The notes under the pieces were generated by a model. It had not been told where the DNA came from. It ran no database searches and saw nothing but the letters and a program-made list of their open reading frames with translations. A DNA stretch of 14,670 bases from positions 1-14,670 of the forward strand of contig CAKTVK010000050.1 of the NCBI GenBank assembly GCA_934623455.1, read 5' to 3'. A program made the translations under genes and the position numbers. Shown here piece by piece: positions 1-6,800 of this stretch; within the stretch, counting starts at the first letter, position 1, and each line of letters begins with the position of its first letter. Source of the stretch: an uncultured Eggerthellaceae bacterium (GTDB lineage: Bacteria; Actinomycetota; Coriobacteriia; Coriobacteriales; Eggerthellaceae).

Positions 1-867
1 CGTGCGCATAAACTCATCCACGGGAAGGCCCGCGGCAAGCGCATTGGCGCTCGAGCAATCGCAAACAGCCTGGTCAAGCACATCTGCAGGAACAAAATCA
101 AGATTGGGCACAATACCATGAGCAAACAACACGTGGCTGTAATCGACCATATCCCCATTGGAGAACGTTACGCGAACCTGACCGTTTTCCGCTGGGTGCG
201 CCTCTTCCATAACTTGCGAAAGACGCAGGTCAACGCCTTTCTCTGCAAGGTAGCCCTCAAGTTCTGCAGCAATTTCATCGCAGGCGGTGCGGCGCATAAT
301 GTGCTCACCGCGACCCAGAAGTGTCACGTCAACACCGCGCTCCAGACATGCATCAACAACCTTCAGGCCAACCATAGACGTTCCGCTTACCAGCACGTGC
401 GCGTTGTCTCCGCTGGTCAACGCATCACGCAGCGCCTCGGCATCGTCAAGCGTACGCAAAACAAGCGGCTTTACGGCATCGAAGCCGTCGAAAGCATCCT
501 GCGCACCCGATGCATCCTGTGCCAACGCGGGTGCCACCGGATGCGCGCCCGACGCAATCAAGCATGCATCGTAAGCGTACTCAGCACCGCCCGCCGTGAC
601 CGTGTGCGCAGCCGCATTAAGCCTGGTCACTGGGGCGTTCACAACAACGCAGACGTCCAGCTGGTCCAAATCGCACGCATCCCACGGGAACACGCCTTCG
701 CGTTCACACGCACCCGCGGCATAAGCCGAGGTCATCATAGGACTATACGGAAGCGTCTCCGTATCGGAAAACACCTGGATCTTCCCCTGAAAACCCGACG
801 TTCGCAACGCGATTATCGCATTCACAGCCGCCGTGCCGTACCCGATAATCGCAACCGTTTTATCCAT
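1..867 (-). CDS. FAD/NAD(P)-dependent pyridine-nucleotide oxidoreductase, 3' end cut off by window edge
   Basis: The first 289 residues are visible and the frame is open to the left edge. The start is the ATG at 865-867, preceded by GAGGAG (minus strand, 874-879) at good spacing. Residues 5-18 form an N-terminal dinucleotide-binding motif (AIIGYGTAAVNAI). IASGAHP near 105-110 is the ATGxxP-type motif of the FAD domain. A second Rossmann fold starts near residue 158 (VLVSGTSMVGLK, then VTLLGRG), and GIVPN near 251 is typical of the family. This is the two-domain layout of rubredoxin/ferredoxin-NAD reductases and NirB-like flavoproteins, soluble enzymes that move electrons between NAD(P)H and a redox partner. 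The cut falls just before the usual GDV/GDC FAD-contact motif. No CxxC redox disulfide is visible in the N-terminal part, so a glutathione- or lipoamide-type reductase is unlikely. The partner and substrate cannot be assigned. Confidence 0.85.
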   Translation of the reverse strand, partial: MDKTVAIIGYGTAAVNAIIALRTSGFQGKIQVFSDTETLPYSPMMTSAYAAGACEREGVFPWDACDLDQLDVCVVVNAPVTRLNAAAHTVTAGGAEYAYDACLIASGAHPVAPALAQDASGAQDAFDGFDAVKPLVLRTLDDAEALRDALTSGDNAHVLVSGTSMVGLKVVDACLERGVDVTLLGRGEHIMRRTACDEIAAELEGYLAEKGVDLRLSQVMEEAHPAENGQVRVTFSNGDMVDYSHVLFAHGIVPNLDFVPADVLDQAVCDCSSANALAAGLPVDEFMRT

Positions 868-1287
868 GCAAGGCTCCTCTCCCCCGCCCCCCGCGGGTGC
901 ATACCTTTCGCTTGCCAGGCGCTCGTTTCGCCCGACATTCGTCGATTATCCTATTCGGGCAATTATACAGGAGAAACAAGCGCCGCTCGACCACTCAAAC
1001 GGAATACGCACCCCCACGGTTTTGCGCGGCACACCAAGAGAGTGTTGCAGACGATCGCGGCAGAAAAGAGCAGAAAAGGAAGGCGTTGCTTCGGGGACGA
1101 GGATGCGAGGCGGGAGAAGGCCCTGGAAGAAAGGCAAAGCGGAAGGCTCAAAAACGAGAAAAAGGGCGCACAAGGTCCAGATGGGGGAAGACAGAGGAGA
1201 ACGCGGAGCCTCGGGGCATAAAACAGGAAGAGTCTCAAAACGAAAGCTAGACCGCAGGGCAAAGAGTCGCAAAAGGCCCCACAACAT

Positions 1288-1334
1288 GAGCAGGTCGCCA
1301 ATGGGATGGGGGGATTACCATTGGCGACCTGCTC
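1288..1334. repeat. Perfect 17-bp inverted repeat (hairpin)
   Basis: GAGCAGGTCGCCAATGG (1288-1304) is matched exactly by its reverse complement at 1318-1334, with a 13-nt loop. Neither side has a strong U-tract, so an intrinsic terminator is uncertain. In a minus-strand transcript from the promoter at 1355-1382 it would form within about 15 nt of the 5' end. The outer ten bases GAGCAGGTCG also begin the terminator stem at 11666. Confidence 0.85.
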
Positions 1335-1351
1335 TGTGTTTCAGACCGATT

Positions 1352-1382
1352 CTTATATTAGACCTTATCCACTAATTGTCAA
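1352..1382 (-). promoter_or_regulatory. Candidate sigma70-type promoter, minus strand
   Basis: Read on the minus strand, a perfect TTGACA (1377-1382) is followed by TAATAT (1355-1360, spacer 16) or TATAAG (1352-1357, spacer 19). It points towards the flavoenzyme gene and would give a leader of roughly 480 nt that opens with the 17-bp hairpin. Confidence 0.45.
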
Positions 1383-1556
1383 CATCCAACTTATAACTTT
1401 TTTGAAATCTTCGAATTTCGCTCTTTCCCAACGCGCAGCTTCGCCCGCTTCGCCTTCACCAGCCGTCCGCCGCGTGAGCGCGGCACGCAACAACCGCGCC
1501 CGCTCCTGCGCCTTCCCCTTCCCCTTTCATGCTTTTTTCATTTGCCTCACGCGCCC

Positions 1557-1587
1557 TTGACATTCGCACCAGCGAAACTGTTACCAT
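1557..1587 (+). promoter_or_regulatory. Candidate galE promoter
   Basis: Consensus TTGACA at 1557-1562 and TACCAT at 1582-1587 (4 of 6 to TATAAT, spacer 19, longer than ideal). The start would lie near 1594, leaving a leader of about 60 nt before the galE ATG. Confidence 0.4.
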
Positions 1588-1656
1588 ATCCTGCGAAACA
1601 AAAACCGAGCAGCGTACCGCCTGGCGCGCCGCCCGCACTGCGAAAAGGAGTTCGTC

Positions 1657-2793
1657 ATGGCAAATAAAGCGCTTGCGAAAGATCCGTCCCAGACCTGCAT
1701 TCTTGTCACAGGAGGCGCCGGCTACATTGGCAGCCACACCTGCGTAGAGCTGCTTTCCCGCGGGTATAACGTGGTGGTGATCGACGATTTGAGCAATTCC
1801 AGCGAAGTTGCCATGAATCGCGTGCGCACCATTGCAAATTGCCCCGATGACCAGCTGAAATTCTACGAGGCATCCATTCTTGACCGCGAAGCGATGGAGC
1901 GCGTTTTCACCGAGAACGACATTGACGCCATCATCCACTTCGCCGGTTTCAAGGCGGTCGGCGAAAGCGTGCACAAGCCGCTTGAGTATTACTGGAACAA
2001 CTTGACCGGCACGCTGGTGCTGTGCGATGTTGCGCGCGAACATGGCGTGAAGAACATCATCTTCAGCTCGAGCGCCACCGTTTACGGCGAGCCCGAATTC
2101 GTGCCCATCACCGAAAACTGCCCCAAGCACGAGGCGACGAACCCCTATGGCCAGACGAAAACCATGCTTGAGCGCATTTTGACCGACCTCTACATTGGCG
2201 ACAACGAATGGAACGTGGTGCTGCTGCGCTACTTCAACCCCATCGGCGCGCACGAGAGCGGCCTGATTGGCGAAGACCCCAAGGGCATCCCCAACAACTT
2301 GGTGCCTTACGTTGCCCAGGTGGCCGTAGGCAAGCTGCAGCGCGTGGGCGTGTTCGGCAACGACTATCCCACCCCCGACGGCACGGGCGTGCGCGACTAC
2401 ATTCACGTTGTTGACCTGGCGCGCGGTCACGTGGCGGCGCTCAAGTGGATGGCGGGCGAAGTGGGCACCGGCAAGCCGCTGGGCCTGGGTTCCCTTGCAG
2501 GCGAAGCCGCTGCAGATGGAAGCCGCCGTGGCGTTGGCATTTTCAACCTGGGCACCGGCAAGGGCTCAAGCGTGCTCGACATCATCCACGCGTACGAAAA
2601 AGCCTGCGGAAAGACCATTCCATACGAGATAATGCCTCGTCGCGAGGGCGATATTGCTACATGCTATGCTGCTTGCGATAAGGCGCGCGAAGAGATGGGC
2701 TGGGTTGCCGAATACGACTTGGAGCGCATGTGCGCCGACAGCTGGCGTTGGCAGAGCATGAATCCCAACGGATATCGCGGCGCAGAGGCGTAA
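1657..2793 (+). CDS. galE: UDP-glucose 4-epimerase
   Basis: Interconverts UDP-glucose and UDP-galactose in the Leloir pathway and supplies UDP-galactose for surface glycans; cytosolic. 378 residues of the extended SDR fold. The NAD-binding motif GGAGYIGSH is at 19-27, the family motif HFAGFKAVGES at 94-104, and the catalytic part is SSSATVYG at 137-144 with Y164 and K168 (PYGQTK). RYFNPIGAH (191-199) and the C-terminal domain agree with bacterial GalE. The ATG is preceded by AAAGGAG at 6-nt spacing. The protein is about 40 residues longer than the usual ~338: roughly ten extra at the N-terminus and a Gly/Ala-rich insert near 268-293, before the conserved IFNLGTG. It is followed by a terminator and is probably monocistronic. 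Confidence 0.96.
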   Translation: MANKALAKDPSQTCILVTGGAGYIGSHTCVELLSRGYNVVVIDDLSNSSEVAMNRVRTIANCPDDQLKFYEASILDREAMERVFTENDIDAIIHFAGFKAVGESVHKPLEYYWNNLTGTLVLCDVAREHGVKNIIFSSSATVYGEPEFVPITENCPKHEATNPYGQTKTMLERILTDLYIGDNEWNVVLLRYFNPIGAHESGLIGEDPKGIPNNLVPYVAQVAVGKLQRVGVFGNDYPTPDGTGVRDYIHVVDLARGHVAALKWMAGEVGTGKPLGLGSLAGEAAADGSRRGVGIFNLGTGKGSSVLDIIHAYEKACGKTIPYEIMPRREGDIATCYAACDKAREEMGWVAEYDLERMCADSWRWQSMNPNGYRGAEA

Positions 2794-2844
2794 AGCGCGG
2801 CAGGCGCGAGACGCGACGGCGCGCAGGTTTACGAGCGAGACAAG

Positions 2845-2889
2845 AACGGCGGTGCATCGGGTTGGTGCGCCGCCGTTTTGTTGCTTTGG
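2845..2889 (+). terminator. Intrinsic terminator of galE
   Basis: Stem AACGGCGGTGC (2845-2855) pairs with GCGCCGCCGTT (2867-2877), one G-T wobble, loop of 11 nt, followed by a T-rich tail (TTTTGTTGCTTT). It lies about 50 nt after the galE stop. Confidence 0.8.
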
Positions 2890-2950
2890 GTTTCGGAGGC
2901 TGAGCCAAGAAGCTCGAGGACCCTGCGCTCCGGCGCGGATGCATGGCACG

Positions 2951-3045
2951 AGCGGCGCTGCCTGCGTAGCGCCTTGCGCTCCGACGCCGAAGCGTTGCGC
3001 GGCGGGGCGGCGCTGCCGCATAGCGCACGGCAGGCAGCGCGTCGC
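2951..3045. repeat. Very GC-rich inverted-repeat cluster
   Basis: GCGCTGCCTGC near 2955 is mirrored by GCAGGCAGCGC near 3030-3042, with shorter internal copies of GCGCTGCC and TAGCGC between them. This can fold into one large or several alternative hairpins. It sits between the convergent galE and MBL genes and may stop transcription of the MBL gene, although there is no clear U-tract on the minus strand. An 8-C run follows at 3065-3072. Confidence 0.5.
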
Positions 3046-3077
3046 GGAGACGCAGCGCGTGCCACCCCCCCCGCAAC

Positions 3078-3821
3078 CTAATACGGCAGCTCCACGCGAA
3101 TCACGTCTCCCACCAGGGACTTTAGTGTTGCCGCGAAGCGTTCGCCACAATCGGCGTCGCCCGCAACCGTCCCGTAATGCTCGGGAATCGCCAGCTTCGG
3201 CGCAGGATTCATTCCCGCCACCAGCGCCGCTGCTTCTTCCGCCGTTGTTGTGTACGTGCCTCCCGCGGGAACGCACACAACGTCGCACGTCACTGCACGC
3301 GCTTCAGGCGTGTTATCGGTGTCGCCGCACACATACACGCGCACGCCCGCAAGCTCCACCACGTAGCCAACCCACTGGTTCGCACGCGGATGAAACTGCT
3401 TGTTCATGTTGTACGCCGCAACCGCCTGAACGGTGAAACCTGCGATTTCATAGCTTTCACCAGGCATAACGGAAACAATGCGATGCGCCGGAGCGCCCGC
3501 TGCCACTATTTCTCCTACCGTATCCGCTGGTGCCGCGAACCACGTATCAGCCTTCGCAACCGCGTTTAAGCTCGCAGGATCAAGGTGGTCGTAATGGCTG
3601 TGCGTCACCAACACAAGCGACGCATCATGCGGCGCCCCTTCGACATGAAACGGATCAACGTAAACAACGCGCGGCGCGCCTTGCGCCACATCATCGCAAC
3701 ATGCGCTCTTGTCATGCACGCCATCACTCACGCACGCGCCGCTACTCACGCGCACGCTGCTGTGCTCGTTGATGTAAATCGAAACGTTCTGATATGCAAT
3801 TTCTCGCGGCGAAAAAGTCAT
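3078..3821 (-). CDS. MBL-fold metal-dependent hydrolase (UlaG/UPF0173-like)
   Basis: A 247-residue metallo-beta-lactamase-fold protein, probably a cytosolic di-metal hydrolase of unknown substrate. The metal motif THSHYDHLDP gives H74, H76, D78 and H79. Further ligand-type residues are H144 in FHPRANQW, D167 in CGDTD and H215 in PEHYG. This pattern (compact domain, GDTD, PEHYG) matches the small UlaG/UPF0173-like branch and not beta-lactamases or RNase J. The ATG at 3819-3821 is chosen because GGGAGG lies 7 nt upstream on the minus strand; an upstream in-frame TTG at 3839 overlaps that site and is unlikely. N-terminal residues 28-48 (several Cys and Asp) look like a non-conserved insert in the early strands. 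It is convergent with galE, and no operon partner is visible. Confidence 0.88.
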   Translation of the reverse strand: MTFSPREIAYQNVSIYINEHSSVRVSSGACVSDGVHDKSACCDDVAQGAPRVVYVDPFHVEGAPHDASLVLVTHSHYDHLDPASLNAVAKADTWFAAPADTVGEIVAAGAPAHRIVSVMPGESYEIAGFTVQAVAAYNMNKQFHPRANQWVGYVVELAGVRVYVCGDTDNTPEARAVTCDVVCVPAGGTYTTTAEEAAALVAGMNPAPKLAIPEHYGTVAGDADCGERFAATLKSLVGDVIRVELPY

Positions 3822-3982
3822 GATACGACCTCCCAGCAATTCAGCTTCCCCTGGTTTACCTGCTCTTATGCGGTTTTCATCTTACCAACTTCCCGCTCGC
3901 CTTTCGCCAAGAATCGCGCACCTTGTCGAAAAACTTTGTTACATCCTCTTTTCAGAGCCAAAAAGTATGATATCGTGCGTCC

Positions 3983-4150
3983 ATGTTCAATTTCGCTTCA
4001 CATATCACTGCAGGAGAAGCCGCTGGCGCTATCACGTGCGCCCGCCGTGCGGAGCAGTGTTCCGAAGCTGCCGGTGCCGTTATGCGCGCTCGCTGGGCCG
4101 AGCAGTGTCAGGCAGCGGCATCCTTATCCTACTTGTATTTTCGATATTAA
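3983..4150 (+). CDS. Possible small ORF (55 aa) ending at a terminator, upstream of the transporter
   Basis: ATG at 3983 opens a 55-codon frame that stops (TAA) at 4148-4150, right at the base of the terminator stem. The start lies 12 nt after a TATGAT box, so the transcript would be nearly leaderless; no Shine-Dalgarno is visible. The predicted peptide is Ala-rich with two similar segments, RRAEQCSEAAG and RWAEQCQAAAS, and ends aromatic (SYLYFRY). It could be a small expressed protein or a leader peptide that couples translation to termination ahead of the transporter. The same stretch could also be a structured RNA. Third-position GC is only about half, so coding evidence is weak. Confidence 0.3.
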   Translation: MFNFASHITAGEAAGAITCARRAEQCSEAAGAVMRARWAEQCQAAASLSYLYFRY

Positions 4151-4182
4151 TAGCACGCGGGTTTTTCCGGTGCTATTTTTTA
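4149..4182 (+). terminator. Intrinsic terminator in the leader of the SSS gene
   Basis: AATAGCAC (4149-4156) pairs with GTGCTATT (4170-4177); inside, CGG pairs with CCG around a GTTTTT loop. The tail is TTTTTTAT. No large gene ends just before it on the plus strand, so it either ends the small ORF transcript or acts as an attenuator 210 nt ahead of the transporter. Confidence 0.75.
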
Positions 4183-4393
4183 TGTCCCCATTCCCGCGTG
4201 CATTGTTGTCTTTTGCCTGATAGGAGCTGTTTTCGTTTCGAATTCGGCCTACAGGCTTCGCGCTAGCGCGTCTCCTTTGAAGAACGCCTGCCGCCCTTGA
4301 GCAGCTCCACAACGGCGGCAGCACCAAAGCGGCGCGAAGCCCAACACCTGCGACGCAGCGACGCCGCACCCCAACAAAAGGAAAGGATCCATT

Positions 4394-6034
4394 GTGATTG
4401 CAAAGATATGTTTAGTCGTCATCTTTTTCGGCGTGGCCATAGGCGTGGGCATTTACTGCCGCAAGTACGCCAACGGCGTTGACGGCTTTGTTTTGGGCGG
4501 CAGAAACGTAGGTGCCTGGATGAGCGCTTTCGCCTTCGGCACCAGCTACTTCAGCGCCGTTGTTTTCGTGGGATACGCAGGTCAATTCGGCTGGAAGTAC
4601 GGCTTGGCGGCATTCTGGGCCGGCCTGGGCAACGCCGTTTTGGGCTCGCTCATTGCCTGGTGGGTGCTGGGTCCGCGCACACGCGAAATGACGCATCGCA
4701 TTGGCGCCACCACCATGCCGGAATTCTTCGGCAAGCGCTACAACTCCCGGGCGCTGCGCATTGCAGCGGCGGCCATCATCTTCGTGTTCCTGATTCCCTA
4801 CACGGCATCGGTCTATAACGGACTGTCGCGTCTGTTCGGTATGGCATTCGGACTGCCTTACGAAGCGTGCGTTATCGCAATGGCGGTTATCACCTGCGTT
4901 TACGTAGTGGTCGGCGGCTACATGGCCACCGTGGTGAACGACTTTTTGCAGGGCATTGTCATGCTTATCGGCATCACGGCTGTCATCTTTGCCGTGATGA
5001 ACGCAAACGGCGGCTTTATGGAAGCCATGACAACGCTTTCCCAAGTTAGCGACGGAAGCGGCTTCCAAGGTGTGTTCACCAGCATGTTCGGCCCCGATCC
5101 GGCAAACCTTTTGGGCGTAGTCATTTTGACGTCGCTGGGCACGTGGGGCCTGCCGCAAATGGTGCAGAAGTTCTACGCCATCAAAGACGGTCCCGCCATC
5201 AAGCAGGGCGCCATTATCTCCACGCTGTTTGCCATTATCGTGTCGGGCGGGTGCTACTTCCTGGGCGGCTTCGGGCGCCTCTACGGCGACCAGATTGACT
5301 ACACTGCCGCTGGAACGCCCGTGTTTGACTCGATTGTTCCCACCATGCTGTCCACGCTGCCTGAGCTGCTGATTGGCCTGGTCATCGTACTAGTTCTGTC
5401 CGCGTCCATGTCCACGCTGGCAGGCCTGGTGCTTAACAGCTCATCCACGCTGACCCTGGACCTTATCGAGGGCAACATCGTGAAGAACATGGATGAAAAA
5501 CGCCGCATCCGTTACATGCGCGCTTTCATTGTGGTGTTCATCGCCATTTCTGCAGGCATCGCGCTGGTGCAATATCACTCCACCATCACCTGGATTGCCC
5601 AGCTCATGGGCATTTCGTGGGGCGCGCTTTCCGGCGCTTTCATTGGCCCGTACTTGTGGGGCCTCTACAGCGGAAAAGTGTCGAAGGCGTCGGTGTGGAC
5701 CAGCTTCATTTTCGCCATTGTGCTGACCACGGGTAACATGCTTGTGGGCTTAGCGGGACTTACGCCGGCGCTGCAGAGCGCAGTTGCGGGCATTCCCGTT
5801 GTGTCGTGGGTGTTCGCGAACGGGCTGAACTGCGGCGCGTTCGCCATGATTGCGTCGATTGTCATTGTGCCGCTCGTAAGCGTTTTCACGAAGGCCGAGC
5901 CGTTCGAAATCAACCCGCCAACAGGCACTTCGGGCACCGACCGCGAATTTGCGAAGAGCATTGAGGGCGCACCTGCCGCTCCCCTGCCGGCCGAGGTCAC
6001 GTCTGCCGATGCTGTAAGCGGCACGCGGAAGTAG
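4394..6034 (+). CDS. Sodium:solute symporter, SSS family
   Basis: A 546-residue inner-membrane secondary transporter of the SSS (PutP/SGLT) family, predicted to couple Na+ entry to uptake of a small solute. About 13 hydrophobic segments are readable. LGGRNVGAWMSAFAFGTSYFS (34-54) corresponds to the start of TM2, GGYMATVVNDFLQG (174-187) to the family signature with its conserved Asp and Gln, GLPQMVQKFYAIKD (252-265) to the loop motif, and LSASMSTLAGLVLNSSST (335-352) to the Ser-rich helix of the Na2 site. The cytosolic tail from about 510 is Pro/Ala-rich and variable. The start is a GTG with GAAAGGA 6 nt upstream. The substrate cannot be read from sequence; the proximity of sugar genes is not proof of a sugar substrate. 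It is transcribed alone, from a long leader. Confidence 0.93.
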   Translation: MIAKICLVVIFFGVAIGVGIYCRKYANGVDGFVLGGRNVGAWMSAFAFGTSYFSAVVFVGYAGQFGWKYGLAAFWAGLGNAVLGSLIAWWVLGPRTREMTHRIGATTMPEFFGKRYNSRALRIAAAAIIFVFLIPYTASVYNGLSRLFGMAFGLPYEACVIAMAVITCVYVVVGGYMATVVNDFLQGIVMLIGITAVIFAVMNANGGFMEAMTTLSQVSDGSGFQGVFTSMFGPDPANLLGVVILTSLGTWGLPQMVQKFYAIKDGPAIKQGAIISTLFAIIVSGGCYFLGGFGRLYGDQIDYTAAGTPVFDSIVPTMLSTLPELLIGLVIVLVLSASMSTLAGLVLNSSSTLTLDLIEGNIVKNMDEKRRIRYMRAFIVVFIAISAGIALVQYHSTITWIAQLMGISWGALSGAFIGPYLWGLYSGKVSKASVWTSFIFAIVLTTGNMLVGLAGLTPALQSAVAGIPVVSWVFANGLNCGAFAMIASIVIVPLVSVFTKAEPFEINPPTGTSGTDREFAKSIEGAPAAPLPAEVTSADAVSGTRK

Positions 6035-6051
6035 GCGCCGCATAGGGGTGC

Positions 6052-6086
6052 GGGGCTGCCGGCGACGAACCATGCCGGGCAGCCCC
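6052..6086 (+). terminator. Hairpin after the SSS gene
   Basis: GGGGCTGCC (6052-6060) pairs with GGCAGCCCC (6078-6086); GGC/GCC extends the stem past a one-base bulge. It lacks a T-tract, so it may be a weak or Rho-assisted terminator. Confidence 0.45.
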
Positions 6087-6130
6087 AGCAGCACGGTGAA
6101 CGCGCCTTTCGTTCGGCTGACTCGATTTAA

Positions 6131-6213
6131 CCCAGCAAGGGCGGCTTGGCCGCAATCGACAGCGAATCAAAATACCCTTGCTGGGACAGCTTTATCCCAG
6201 CAAGGGCGGCTTT
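6131..6213. repeat. Three-copy repeat CCCAGCAAGGGCGGCTT (two direct, one partial inverted), with a minus-strand terminator
   Basis: The 17-mer CCCAGCAAGGGCGGCTT occurs at 6131-6147 and again at 6197-6213. Its core CCCAGCAAGGG is inverted at 6175-6185. On the minus strand, just after the acidic gene, the inner pair (6175-6185 with 6196-6206) forms a tight stem followed by TATTTTGATT, a reasonable intrinsic terminator. The outer pair (6131-6141 with 6175-6185) gives an alternative, mutually exclusive hairpin. Confidence 0.7.
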
Positions 6214-6218
6214 GGAGC

Positions 6219-6800
6219 TTACAGGTGCTGGATTTCGGTGCGGAACTCGAAATGAGTGGTGGGATCCTCTTCGGGATCGTCTTCCCAGTTGACCGCTTCG
6301 TCGTACAGGAGCTCGTCAATGCTTTCGCCCCGCTTGATAACGATCGTCTCGGAGAACCACACTTCCTTGTCAAGCATGATGACGCCCGATTCAGTGCAAA
6401 GCGCGATGGCCTGGGGGTATTCGAGCTTTGCGACAAGTTCTCCATTGCCATAGATTTCTGCAATGTCGTTTACAACGGAAACGGCAATAACATCCTCTTT
6501 GATTTTGAACGAAGTGGTATCGGTTCCCACTTCGGGGATATCGAGAATGTCTTTAGACGCCTCGGCAACAGACAAAAGCCCGAATTCTTCCAGTGCGCCG
6601 AACTCATCGACGACGATTTCATTGAGGTAGTTGTTGATATCGACATCAAAGCCCTCGAAGTGCAGCCTCACTGTGTTCCAGCTGTTGTCGGGAGGGGCGG
6701 CCAGGACAGCATCGATGGAGAGCAGCTTCGAACCCTTCATTCGCTTCAGCAGCGACTCCTCCGATTGGCTGAATCTTTTGTTGGCGTGTTCCATGTTCAT
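6219..6800 (-). CDS. Acidic hypothetical protein, possible immunity/antitoxin partner
   Basis: 193 residues from the ATG at 6798-6800. This ATG overlaps the TGA of the upstream gene by one base and has AAGGGA upstream, so translation is probably coupled; a second in-frame ATG two codons on is also possible. The protein is soluble, strongly acidic and rich in short hydrophobic beta-type runs (IYGNGELVAKLEYPQAIALC), with an acidic stretch (NWEDDPEEDP) near the C-terminus. No signal peptide or membrane segment is seen. I do not recognise a family. As the last gene of the DUF4417/toxin-like operon, and given its size and charge, it fits the profile of an immunity or antitoxin protein against the basic protein encoded just upstream. 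That role is inference from context only. Confidence 0.75.
   Translation of the reverse strand: MNMEHANKRFSQSEESLLKRMKGSKLLSIDAVLAAPPDNSWNTVRLHFEGFDVDINNYLNEIVVDEFGALEEFGLLSVAEASKDILDIPEVGTDTTSFKIKEDVIAVSVVNDIAEIYGNGELVAKLEYPQAIALCTESGVIMLDKEVWFSETIVIKRGESIDELLYDEAVNWEDDPEEDPTTHFEFRTEIQHL

Larger units (their letters stand above)
868..1656. other. 789-bp intergenic region between the flavoenzyme and galE
   Basis: No convincing gene here. The plus strand at about 1060-1250 is strongly purine-rich, which opens several long spurious frames on both strands. It also holds a perfect 17-bp inverted repeat (1288-1334), an AT-rich patch at about 1345-1410 with a minus-strand promoter-like element, and the likely galE promoter at 1557-1587. 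The reading frames across it lack ribosome binding sites and have biased, low-complexity compositions, so I do not call them. Confidence 0.6.
3822..4393. other. 572-bp region between the MBL gene and the SSS transporter: leader region
   Basis: Read on plus, it contains a TATGAT box at 3966-3971, a possible 55-codon ORF, an intrinsic terminator at 4149-4182, and a second hairpin with 8-bp arms CTGCCGCC (4288-4295) and GGCGGCAG (4314-4321) about 70 nt before the transporter start. The layout suggests a long, possibly attenuated leader for the transporter. I do not recognise a known riboswitch class in it. Confidence 0.5.

Noticed and set aside
118..1221. 367-codon plus-strand frame
   Set aside because: It is antisense to the flavoenzyme gene, has an Arg/His-rich composition, no ribosome binding site and no recognisable domain.
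946..1287. Minus-strand frame starting right after the 17-bp hairpin
   Set aside because: Leu/Phe/Ser-rich low-complexity product that results from the pyrimidine-rich strand; no ribosome binding site.
1456..2430. 324-codon minus-strand frame rich in Ala, Val and His
   Set aside because: Mirror frame of galE, whose own motifs are unambiguous.
4412..5158. 248-codon minus-strand frame rich in His and Ala
   Set aside because: Antisense to the SSS transporter; no start signal.
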